From assembly GCA_963797185.1 (NCBI GenBank), contig CAWCON010000001.1, forward strand, positions 248,001 through 312,000: a DNA stretch of 64,000 nucleotides, given 5' to 3'. Positions within the stretch are counted from its first letter, which is position 1. Each line of letters opens with the position of its first letter. Position numbers and translations under genes: made by a program. Positions 25,859-32,869 of the stretch are shown here, piece after piece. Source of the stretch: CAWCON01 sp963797185 (GTDB lineage Bacteria > Patescibacteriota > Saccharimonadia > Saccharimonadales > UBA4665). The notes beneath the pieces are model-generated. The model worked only from the letters and a program-made list of their open reading frames with translations, was not told the origin of the DNA and did not search any database.

Positions 25859-25903
25859 GCTACGCTCGAGTAGACAAACTAGCCCTATCTTCACCAGGGA
25901 CTA

Positions 25904-26020
25904 GAACTTTTTAACAGATACTAATTAGGACTAAAAATGGATATATTTTTAAGAAGTGCTAATTTTCATCTGCTAATCGTTATTGGAGGGCCATCGTGGA
26001 CCTAATTTCTACTAAAATTC
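25904..26020. repeat. cassette junction J10 (long-dyad type A)
   Basis: GAACTTTTTAACAGATACTA matches J9. The dyad CAGATACTAATTAG / CTAATTTTCATCTG spans ~65 nt with an A/T-rich loop. The core TGGAGGGCCATCGTGGACCT starts at 25984 and its end overlaps the stop codon of the next gene (26019). Confidence 0.85.
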
Positions 26021-26672
26021 AGGATGATGAGAGCTGTTTATAATACTCGTTTCTCATGTTCCTGACGCTATTTGTATAACGAATAGCTTTGGAATCATGA
26101 AACGCTCTATTAAGCTCAAGAGCAATCAATTCGTGGCTAGGTTTATCCTTACTTGATCCTGTCTTACGTTGATAGGCGGGGTCATTAAGAAGTTTGACTA
26201 ACATTTCTTTCTCGGAGTCTGACCAGGCAGTTCTTCCTCGTCCCCTAAGCATTGCATCAACATCTGGTCTGTCGCGGTTTTGCCAGGCTTTTGTGGCTGC
26301 AGTCTGCTGGTGAGCTAGAAAGGCTGCGCTACCCATTGCTTGGTTGCGTTCTTTCATTCTAAGAGAGCGACGTATATGTGTTAATTCTGCCATCTCATCA
26401 TCCGTTATTAATGCTCTCACAGCAAACCCAATTGCTTTTTTGGCTGTCTCAGGATATTGCTCTTGCTCACTTGGCATGAGAATTCTTGCAATGTCTTCGT
26501 ATCTAAGACTCGTATCTCTGGCTAGTTCAACGACTAATTCGGGCTGCTCATCTGATAGTTGACTCCCAAGTCTTTCAGCTTGCTTAATAATAGCTGCTTG
26601 TTCTGGAGTTAAACCATTGTTAACAGAAAAATTTCCTTGTGGTATTTGGTCATATTCCAAGAACTCAGACAT
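26019..26672 (-). CDS. unknown protein with two helix-rich putative DNA-binding regions (cassette 10)
   Basis: 217 residues, not recognised. The first half has a helical block with YEDIARILMP and KKAIGFAVRALITDDEMAEL, like a helix-turn-helix. The second half, from GRGRTAWSDSEKEMLVKLL, resembles a SANT/Myb-type helical unit that ends in SVRNMRNEYYKQL. Basic and soluble. TTGTCT-17 nt-TACAAT lies upstream, with the -10 only 6 nt before ATG, so leaderless. A regulator or nucleic-acid-binding cargo protein is plausible but unproven. Confidence 0.6.
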   Translation of the reverse strand: MSEFLEYDQIPQGNFSVNNGLTPEQAAIIKQAERLGSQLSDEQPELVVELARDTSLRYEDIARILMPSEQEQYPETAKKAIGFAVRALITDDEMAELTHIRRSLRMKERNQAMGSAAFLAHQQTAATKAWQNRDRPDVDAMLRGRGRTAWSDSEKEMLVKLLNDPAYQRKTGSSKDKPSHELIALELNRAFHDSKAIRYTNSVRNMRNEYYKQLSSS

Positions 26673-26689
26673 AAGGAAATTGTACTAAA

Positions 26690-26747
26690 CAATACTCTAT
26701 TAGACAAGTCAAGTATTGGAGGCCCATAGTAGACGTTATCGCAACTG
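26690..26747. repeat. cassette junction J11
   Basis: Core TGGAGGCCCATAGTAGACG then TTATCGCAACTG at 26717-26747, ending 7 nt before the phosphorylase stop codon (26755). The left side holds the promoter of cassette 10 rather than a clear hairpin. Confidence 0.85.
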
Positions 26748-26754
26748 AAATACG

Positions 26755-27522
26755 TCAGGAAATAAGTTCAGACAATGCCATTTTTATTTGTTTTAGCTGA
26801 TTTTGATTTCTGACATCAGCCTCAGCAGCATACTCTTGACTCATATTGTTGTGCTCCTCAATGAGGTTGTCGCCTATGTAAAGTGACGCTGCACAAGGGA
26901 CGTTAAAATGATTTGAAACAGCAAACACGGTTGAAGCTTCCATCTCGACTCCGAAATAACCTTCACTCGACCAATTTTTTACATCGTCTAAGGTTTCGCC
27001 AATCATAGCCTGGCATGTTATCATCGGACCTCGCCAAACTTTAGTGCCATCTTCTCCTAATGTTGAAGCCAATCTTTCGCTTAATCCTTTGTCTGGGTAT
27101 TGAATGTTACTTTCTCGGTTGTACATTTTTGCTGAGCTCTCTTCACCATAACTACTCTCAGGCACTACGAATTCACCTTGTTTCATTCCTGGTTTGAGAC
27201 CGCCACAAGAACCAAGTAGGATATTCTTTTTTGAGCCAAAAAGACACGCCCAGTGCAGGTATTCGCTTAACCAGGCTCCTCCGTAACCGATAGCGAACCA
27301 AATTCTCCTACTGCCAATGTTTAGCTCTTTTCCAAAACGCAAGAAAGGATGGGGCAAATCTTTTAAGTCAGCTTCTATATTTAACGTACCCAAAACTTCA
27401 ACAAGTTGAGCTAAAACCCTCTCTTCATAGAGTGTTCCATAACAAAGCATGGCGTCGATTGTGTAACTATCGGGGAATCCAAGATGCTTGCGATATTGGT
27501 CAGCGTTGATACTTTTGTACAT
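26755..27522 (-). CDS. nucleoside phosphorylase-family enzyme (cassette 11)
   Basis: 255 residues of the PNP/UDP-family fold: IDAMLCYGTLYEERVLAQL, KNILLGSCGGLKPGMKQGEF near the phosphate/ribose site, and GYFGVEMEASTVFAVSNHFN, where VEMEAS contacts the ribose. It should cleave purine or pyrimidine nucleosides with phosphate, useful for salvage in a reduced genome. TATACT lies 7 nt before the ATG, just after the tRNA-Lys terminator. It is the cassette nearest the tRNA and, by integron logic, possibly the latest arrival. Confidence 0.85.
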   Translation of the reverse strand: MYKSINADQYRKHLGFPDSYTIDAMLCYGTLYEERVLAQLVEVLGTLNIEADLKDLPHPFLRFGKELNIGSRRIWFAIGYGGAWLSEYLHWACLFGSKKNILLGSCGGLKPGMKQGEFVVPESSYGEESSAKMYNRESNIQYPDKGLSERLASTLGEDGTKVWRGPMITCQAMIGETLDDVKNWSSEGYFGVEMEASTVFAVSNHFNVPCAASLYIGDNLIEEHNNMSQEYAAEADVRNQNQLKQIKMALSELIS

Positions 27523-27534
27523 TTTGTTTAGTAT

Positions 27535-27565
27535 AACAAAAAACAGAGGCTAGTTACCTCTGTTT
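27535..27565 (-). terminator. tRNA-Lys terminator within junction J12
   Basis: Minus-strand stem AAACAGAGG / CCTCTGTTT (9 bp, TAACTAG loop) followed by TTTTTT, 17 nt beyond the tRNA CCA. The same hairpin-plus-T-run position is filled in type B junctions J4, J5, J7 and J8. Confidence 0.85.
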
Positions 27566-27581
27566 TAAACGTAATCGGAAT

Positions 27582-27658
27582 TGGAGGGCCATCTGGGACT
27601 TGAACCCAGGACACCCTGCTTAAGAGGCAGGTGCTCTAACCAGCTGAGCTAATGGCCC
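27582..27658 (-). tRNA. tRNA-Lys (CUU)
   Basis: Cloverleaf on the minus strand from GGGCCAT to ATGGCCC, with anticodon loop CTCTTAA (anticodon CUU), T-loop TTCAAGT and encoded CCA. Discriminator base is U, unusual for tRNA-Lys. Its 3' end, read on the plus strand as TGGAGGGCCATC, is the sequence repeated at every cassette junction of the array to its left (this is J12). Confidence 0.95.
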
Positions 27659-27758
27659 GATCTCAGGAAATGATTGTACAATAGATTACGTTATCAAGTA
27701 ACTACTAAATCGTCAAAGAGCTTAAGAGCTCTTTCCCCTATGGTACAATAAACGTCGC

Positions 27759-28565
27759 ATGAAAAGAATACTAAGCGGATCGGACCTAGCCGGTTATATC
27801 AAAGAACGTCAAGCCAAAGATGTCCGTCGTTTGATTCAGTCAAGTCATGTAAAACCGAAGCTGGCAATAGTTCAATGTAAGGATGACCCTGTCATTAATA
27901 CATACGTTAAGTTAAAAATGGCGTATGGACATGATATAGGTATTGATGTGGAGGTGCATCAGATACCGCAAGCGGAAGCTCCAGCCACAATTGGAATGCT
28001 CAATCGAGATAATAGTGTGCATGGCATTATCGTACAACTTCCTCTGGAAGATATTGCTCAAACTGATGAGATTGTTAATCTTGTTGATGCCGAGAAGGAT
28101 GTTGACGCACTTGGTGTCCAGTCTACTTTTGAGCCAGCAACTCCAATGGCTATCTTATGGCTGCTCACTGGCTATAACGTTGACTTGAATGGGAAGAGCG
28201 TACTATTGATCGGAAGAGGAAAACTTGTTGGGGGGCCACTTGAAAAAATTCTAAAAAGTATGGGCATAAACGTCAACGTTGCAGACCGAAAGACGGAAAA
28301 TCTCAAAGATTTGACTCTTACGGCGGACGTTATCGTGACGGCTACTGGTAGCCCAAGTATTTTATTTCCTGAGATGGTTAAACCGGGAGTAGTGATTGTT
28401 GATGCGGGTGTTGCAAGTGAGGAAGGTAAAAAAGTAGGTGATGTAGCCCCGACTATGTATGAGCGCGACGACATCATTATGACACCACCTAAAGGTGGTA
28501 TAGGCCCTCTAACGGTTTGTGCATTATTTGAAAATGTTATTCGTTCAGCGAGTCAGTCTGCGTGA
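27759..28565 (+). CDS. folD: methylenetetrahydrofolate dehydrogenase/cyclohydrolase
   Basis: 268 residues, the usual FolD length. Seen: the catalytic Tyr49/Lys53 region NTYVKLKMAYGHDIG, VHGIIVQLPLE, AEKDVDALG, the NADP loop LLIGRGKLVGGPLE (the usual GxSxxVGxP is GRGKLVGGP here), and the C-terminal MTPPKGGIGPLTVC. It interconverts methylene- and formyl-tetrahydrofolate. TACAAT (27744-27749) lies 9 nt before the ATG, suggesting a near-leaderless mRNA. The stop overlaps the murI start, so the two are translationally coupled. Confidence 0.92.
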   Translation: MKRILSGSDLAGYIKERQAKDVRRLIQSSHVKPKLAIVQCKDDPVINTYVKLKMAYGHDIGIDVEVHQIPQAEAPATIGMLNRDNSVHGIIVQLPLEDIAQTDEIVNLVDAEKDVDALGVQSTFEPATPMAILWLLTGYNVDLNGKSVLLIGRGKLVGGPLEKILKSMGINVNVADRKTENLKDLTLTADVIVTATGSPSILFPEMVKPGVVIVDAGVASEEGKKVGDVAPTMYERDDIIMTPPKGGIGPLTVCALFENVIRSASQSA

Positions 28566-29227
28566 AACCGGTTGGTTCCGTCACTATCGGGGTATTTGAC
28601 TCTGGTATTGGTGGTCTAAGTGTTGCCAAAGCTATTGAAAAAGCTTTACCTAATAATAAAGTAATATTTGTCAATGATCATGAGAATGTGCCGTACGGAA
28701 CAAAATCTCCTGATTTAATTCTGCAGCTTGTCGTGCCGATACTCAATGGGCTTGTTGAGCAGGGTTGTCGGGTCATTGTTATTGCGTGCAACACCGTGAC
28801 CACTACCATCATTAAACAATTACGTGCCATTATGACAGTACCGTTAATAGGCATAGAGCCAATGGTAAAATCGGCTGTCGAGCAAACTAGAAGCAAAATC
28901 ATTGCTGTCTGCGCAACACCGACTACGCTAAGGAGCGAGCGATATCATTGGCTGAAGCAAACCTATGCTATCGGCATTACTGTTCTTGAACCTGATTGTA
29001 GTGATTGGACGTCAATGATTGAGTCGAATCAGGTTGATCATCAAAAGATTTTTGAGCGGATTGATGATGCCTGCAGGAATGGTGCTGATGTTATTGTGCT
29101 GGGATGTACGCATTATCACTGGATCGAAGACCTCATAAAACAACAAGCGGCTGGCAGAGCAAAAGTTATTCAGCCCGAACAAGCGGTTATCAAGCAACTT
29201 AAACTAACGCTTGGACGGCTTGCTTGA
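28562..29227 (+). CDS. murI: glutamate racemase
   Basis: 221 residues starting at GTG within the GTGA overlap with folD. Both catalytic cysteines are present: Cys76 in IACNTVTT and Cys182 in LGCTHYHW, with the substrate motif FDSGIGGLS at 12-20 and YGTKS near 45. It supplies D-glutamate for peptidoglycan. It is shorter than most MurI proteins (~260 aa) but no key motif is missing. Its last 29 nt overlap the 3' end of the convergent murD gene, which adds D-glutamate to the wall precursor: a functional pairing. Confidence 0.92.
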   Translation: MKPVGSVTIGVFDSGIGGLSVAKAIEKALPNNKVIFVNDHENVPYGTKSPDLILQLVVPILNGLVEQGCRVIVIACNTVTTTIIKQLRAIMTVPLIGIEPMVKSAVEQTRSKIIAVCATPTTLRSERYHWLKQTYAIGITVLEPDCSDWTSMIESNQVDHQKIFERIDDACRNGADVIVLGCTHYHWIEDLIKQQAAGRAKVIQPEQAVIKQLKLTLGRLA

Positions 29228-30500
29228 ATTGTTGGCCGCGATCTTCGTAATTCTTAAATAAATCGAAACTGGCACAGGCCGTTGATAACAAAACGGCATC
29301 TCCGGGACGGGCAAGAGAAGCGGCCGTTTTGACGATTGTCGTCATATCTGATCCTCCGTCCGTAATGGCAGTATAGCCAGCTTTTATAAGAGCTTCTTTT
29401 ATGGCTGGACCGGTTTCGCCAATAAGTACAACATCGCGGACGTTACTGCTGGCAGTAATCTTGGCGAGCTCCTGATAATCAGAGTTTTTCTCTGATCCAC
29501 CAAAAATGACGATTTTAGGCTGGTTAATTGCCTCAATAGCAACAATGGCTGTTTCGGGGGTGGTTCCAAAAGAGTCATCATAATACTTAACATCACCTTG
29601 CTCTCTTACTAGCTCAAGACGATGTTCCAGTCCGGAGAACGTTTGGAGTACTTGACGGATAGCATTACTATCTTGAGTGACTTGCCATACAGAGGTAACG
29701 GCGGCACAGACGTTCTGTAGATTGTGCTTTCCTAGCAGTCTGATACTAGTAACTTCACAGATGCGCTGGGAATCTATTACTAGGTTATCTCCTTCTATCA
29801 GTGCCCCAGGAGATGCAAAATAGGGTATTTTTTGACCGTGGCTAGCACTGGCTATATCCTTAGAGTTTTGGTTATCGGCGAAGTAAACAGCGATATCCTT
29901 CTCTGTCTGATATTTAAAGAGTTGTGCTTTGGCCTCAATATATTCGGCGAAGTCTTTATGCCAGTTTAGGTGTTCGGGTACCACCATTAGACAGACAGCG
30001 ATATGAGGTGAGTGCTGTAGGTCGATTAGTTGAAAGTTTGCTAATTCTAATATTACCCAGTCTTCTGATTGGATATTAGATTGCAATAGGTCTAAGGGGG
30101 GGATACCAATGTTTCCTCCCAAGATTACTCTGTGGCCGGCCGCTTCAAGCATTTTAGCAATTAAGGTAGAGGTGGTGCCTTTGCCTTTTGTCCCCGTTAT
30201 CCCGATTATGTTTTTACTGGGGCATACTTTGAAGAATTCATTAGTAACAGAGGTAACTTTGGCGAGTATAGAGGGTGAGTTAGCCTTAACTATCGCCGAA
30301 GGATGAATGGAGGGGGAACGTACGATAACATCAAAGTTATCTAAACCCTGTAAATAATCCTCTCCCAGCTGCACCTTGACACCTTGAGGAAGAGTAAGGT
30401 TCTTATCTAAATCGCAGATTGTTATCGTATTACCATCCCGATTCCAGTAGGTGAATGCAGATTCACCCTGCTTGCCGTATCCAAGAAGTGCAACTTTCAT
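29199..30500 (-). CDS. murD: UDP-N-acetylmuramoylalanine-D-glutamate ligase
   Basis: 433 residues. Mur ligase landmarks: N-terminal Rossmann-like VALLGYGKQGESAFTYW, the ATP P-loop IIGITGTKGKGTTSTLI near 98-114, the LELANFQL block, VVPEHLNWH, LGKHNLQNVCAAV and YDDSFGTTPE, with the C-terminal domain carrying VVLIGETG. The enzyme adds D-Glu to UDP-MurNAc-L-Ala in the cytosol. The gene is convergent with murI and overlaps it by 29 nt. A 600-bp region without protein genes lies upstream. Confidence 0.93.
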   Translation of the reverse strand: MKVALLGYGKQGESAFTYWNRDGNTITICDLDKNLTLPQGVKVQLGEDYLQGLDNFDVIVRSPSIHPSAIVKANSPSILAKVTSVTNEFFKVCPSKNIIGITGTKGKGTTSTLIAKMLEAAGHRVILGGNIGIPPLDLLQSNIQSEDWVILELANFQLIDLQHSPHIAVCLMVVPEHLNWHKDFAEYIEAKAQLFKYQTEKDIAVYFADNQNSKDIASASHGQKIPYFASPGALIEGDNLVIDSQRICEVTSIRLLGKHNLQNVCAAVTSVWQVTQDSNAIRQVLQTFSGLEHRLELVREQGDVKYYDDSFGTTPETAIVAIEAINQPKIVIFGGSEKNSDYQELAKITASSNVRDVVLIGETGPAIKEALIKAGYTAITDGGSDMTTIVKTAASLARPGDAVLLSTACASFDLFKNYEDRGQQFKQAVQALV

Positions 30501-30672
30501 ATTTGTATATAGTCCTCGGGCAATAAAGGTTTACTTGAACTTAGCGTAAAAGCAAGCATGTGATTACTGATGGATGGGGTGTTAATCATTTCATATAATT
30601 ATAGCCTATTACAGACAATAAAAAGGTGGTATATAATGCCCTTGTAATTACCCAAAATCCTTATGCTAAATA

Positions 30673-30701
30673 TTGACATAATGGGATAAGTGTGGTATAT
30701 T
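30673..30701 (+). promoter_or_regulatory. near-consensus promoter for the structured leader of 31110
   Basis: TTGACA (30673-30678), 17-nt spacer, TATATT (30696-30701). Predicted start near 30708, about 400 nt ahead of the next large gene, implying a long leader or a separate RNA. Confidence 0.75.
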
Positions 30702-30707
30702 TATGTA

Positions 30708-31106
30708 ATCCTTACTCAAGGAGCAATGGGACCATTCCAGACGGGTATCATCAGTTATTCTGATGAAAACCGAAAGCTTCGCGAGGTGGGGAGTAACCTT
30801 AACAATTGAGTTTTAGTTTGTTAAGTAAAGCACAATGGTATTAACCACTTGTGTCATAAAAAGCAAACTAGATAGTTATGGAACTTTAAAGCTTGTTTGA
30901 GTTTTTACTCACAGCGGCAGTTCCATAGCCGACTACTATTTTTCCGAATTTTTGGCTTTGGCTACGGATGCACATGTTTATTGAACGAAGCGCTAAGACG
31001 ACTAACATAATTAATCGTTTTAGTGCTTCGCTTCATATAAGCGGTGCCTTCGTTGTCGAGTGGCCAATCGATGACGCAAGTCTTCAGCATGACACCTAGG
31101 AGGTGA
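30708..31106 (+). ncRNA. candidate structured leader or non-coding RNA
   Basis: Between the promoter and the gene at 31110, folds are visible: TCATCAG/CTGATGA (30749-30766), TATGGAACT (30877-30885) with AGTTCCATA (30919-30927), and a ~15-bp imperfect stem GAAGCGCTAA...TTAGTGCTTC (30986-31028). I do not recognise a known riboswitch. An alternative for its first part is a 27-codon ORF (ATG 30726 to TGA 30809) with AAGGAG only 2 nt before the ATG. The remainder of the 609-bp gap shows no gene. Confidence 0.45.
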
Positions 31107-31109
31107 TCC

Positions 31110-32663
31110 ATGGCCCGTTTTTGTAAGATACTACAGGCAGCGACCATCTCCATGGTGATCGCGGTTTCCTCTATTTTTGGGTTTCTAGCAGCAGATTCTG
31201 TTGCTTCAGCTCAAGCTGTGCCGACAACATCAGGTTGGACGGTGCTAGGAGGAGACCCATTATTTGCAGCTGGTGCTCACACTAAGAGCGCTTACATTCA
31301 CGCTGTCTCCTCCTCTAAGGGGAAGGCCGCAATGGCAAAGGCAGGCTTGAACGATACCGAATCGGCAGCAGTTATTTCTGCGGCCAAGAAGGATGAGTTC
31401 AGTGCCTGCACCATGAAGTATGGTCAGTTGTTTCAGACCATGTCATATGGACTTCCTGCCGTACTGGTGGAAGCAAATGTAACGTTTGCTGACCCTCATT
31501 ACAAGAATGGCGCGCCGGCGTGGTGTCAAACTACAACGGTGACCGTCAAAGGTGTGGAGTACATACTCTACACTCTTATGCCGCAGAAGTGCGCTAACTT
31601 CGCACTCGAGGAAATTGTCCAGATCACCAAGAAGGTTGTGCCGGTTATCGTTCACAAAACGGTCATTACCCATAAAACGGTAATCACCCACAAGACGATC
31701 CCGGTTTACAGTCACCTGACAGTTGTCACCCACAAGGTGGTGCTCGTCAAGAAGGTTGTGCCGGTCTATGATCACAAGACAATTACTACCCACAAGGTGG
31801 TGCTCGTCAAGAAGGTTGTGCCGGTTATCGTTCACAAAACGGTCATTACCCATAAAACGGTAATCACCCACAAGACGATCCCGGTTTACAGTCACCTGAC
31901 AGTTGTCACCCACAAGGTGGTGCTCGTCAAGAAGGTTGTGCCGGTTATCGTTCACAAAACGGTCATTACCCATAAGACAGTTACCAAGACCGTCACGAAG
32001 ACCGTTGTCAAATCAGTCTGTGCCAATGGCTTGCAGGAAACACCAAGTGGTGGATGCCAGCCGGCTCAGACAGTCACGATTATCGTGAAGTGTGGCATTG
32101 TTGTCATAGGAAATAGCGGAACCGCTACTGGGAACAATATCTGTTCTCCGATTACGGTAACACCGCCTCCTGCTACACCTACAACCACACTCCCGGTGAC
32201 CACGACCACTACTACCCCGGTCACCACCACGACCACAACACCCGCAACAACAACGACCACTACTACCCCGGTCACCACCACGACCACACTCCCGGTGACC
32301 ACAACCACTCAGCCTGTCACGACGACGACCTCACCGTTGATTGTCAACAACATGACTGGGTTTCAGGAGATTGACTTAGGTGGTCATAATCAAGTGTGCG
32401 TTGACGTCACTGCTCCCTCTGGGAACTCGTTGTCAACCACATTTGGTGCTGGCCCTGGGATTTTCCCAACCAATCCAGTATTGGCAACCGCTACGGGTGG
32501 AGTCCTGCAAGTTTGTAACGAGTACTATGCTCCATCTGACATGCCTACACCGCCTAACCCCCCCAGCGATACACTGACCGCAACTGTGGTAGACAACACC
32601 ACTGGCCAGTACGCTGAAGCACAATTGACGGTTACCCTTCAAGACCCGGGGACTTTCAAGTAA
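31110..32663 (+). CDS. secreted repeat protein, His-rich, with Thr-rich stalk
   Basis: 517 residues. Signal peptide to SVASAQA, a ~135-residue N-terminal domain (GWTVLGGDPLFAAGAHTKSA), then a repeat region of VVTHK/VITHKT units with a His every six or so residues, a spacer, a Thr-rich stalk ((T)nP repeats) and a C-terminal beta domain (MTGFQEIDLGGHNQVCVDV). No LPxTG or membrane anchor. DNA at 31629-31748 recurs identically at 31809-31928. The ribosome site AGGAGGTGATCC is an extended match to the 16S 3' end. G+C and codon choice are higher than in neighbours, suggesting transfer from an actinobacterium. Function unknown, probably adhesion or metal binding. Confidence 0.75.
   Translation: MARFCKILQAATISMVIAVSSIFGFLAADSVASAQAVPTTSGWTVLGGDPLFAAGAHTKSAYIHAVSSSKGKAAMAKAGLNDTESAAVISAAKKDEFSACTMKYGQLFQTMSYGLPAVLVEANVTFADPHYKNGAPAWCQTTTVTVKGVEYILYTLMPQKCANFALEEIVQITKKVVPVIVHKTVITHKTVITHKTIPVYSHLTVVTHKVVLVKKVVPVYDHKTITTHKVVLVKKVVPVIVHKTVITHKTVITHKTIPVYSHLTVVTHKVVLVKKVVPVIVHKTVITHKTVTKTVTKTVVKSVCANGLQETPSGGCQPAQTVTIIVKCGIVVIGNSGTATGNNICSPITVTPPPATPTTTLPVTTTTTTPVTTTTTTPATTTTTTTPVTTTTTLPVTTTTQPVTTTTSPLIVNNMTGFQEIDLGGHNQVCVDVTAPSGNSLSTTFGAGPGIFPTNPVLATATGGVLQVCNEYYAPSDMPTPPNPPSDTLTATVVDNTTGQYAEAQLTVTLQDPGTFK
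31629..31975 (+). repeat. 180-bp tandem repeat inside the His-rich gene
   Basis: AAGAAGGTTGTGCCGGT recurs at 31629, 31749, 31809 and 31929, giving a 180-bp period made of 120+60 bp. The 120-bp parts are identical. In-frame gain or loss by recombination would change the length of the displayed protein. Confidence 0.9.
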
Positions 32664-32697
32664 GTCAGCAATCCAGTAAGGAAACAGAGTAGTCGGA

Positions 32698-32783
32698 GGG
32701 AGTCCGTTCTTCGCAAGATTTGCGGACTCCCACCGGCTGCCGGCATCTCCTCTCATTAAGAGAGTTTCAGAGACCCGGCAGCC
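32698..32783 (+). terminator. two tandem G+C-rich hairpins
   Basis: GGGAGTCCG/CGGACTCCC (32698-32731) and GGCTGCCGG/CCGGCAGCC (32735-32783), with no T-run after them. Such T-less tandem hairpins are typical terminators in high-G+C bacteria and fit a foreign origin of the gene just upstream. Confidence 0.55.
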
Positions 32784-32869
32784 ACACATTCATTTTGAAG
32801 TTCAGTAACTATCTAGTTTGTATTTAGTAATGTAATAATAATGAATATTTTTAAGAAAGGGGAACGACT

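Larger units (their letters stand above)
17476..27592. mobile_element. gene-cassette array anchored at tRNA-Lys
   Basis: Eleven cassettes of one or two genes are each bounded by a repeat whose right-reading consensus is TGGAGGGCCATCGTAGACG followed by TTATCGCAACTGCGAT. All copies share one orientation whatever the gene direction. The last copy is the 3' end of tRNA-Lys(CUU). Cores lie within about 5-90 nt of the stop codons of minus-strand genes. Cargo functions are unrelated, as in integron arrays or successive tRNA-targeted insertions. No integrase is encoded in the array. See junction entries J1-J12 and the findings. Confidence 0.65.

Noticed and set aside
17476..27592. CRISPR array
   Set aside because: The repeats are regularly oriented, but the intervals are 0.3-1.6 kb and hold complete genes, not spacers; no cas genes are present.
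17476..27592. Prophage or IS-mediated island
   Set aside because: No phage structural, replication, transposase or integrase genes lie in the array, and no terminal inverted repeats were seen.
30749..30775. Hammerhead ribozyme (CTGATGA and GAAA present)
   Set aside because: CTGATGA pairs with TCATCAG in a simple hairpin and the required stem II and stem III arrangement is missing.
31443..31973. 176-aa minus-strand ORF opposite the repeat gene
   Set aside because: It is a shadow of the repetitive plus-strand codons; no ribosome site, and the plus frame has signal peptide and domain structure.
31629..31975. CRISPR-like short repeats
   Set aside because: The repeat is in frame inside a long secreted-protein gene and encodes a regular protein repeat.
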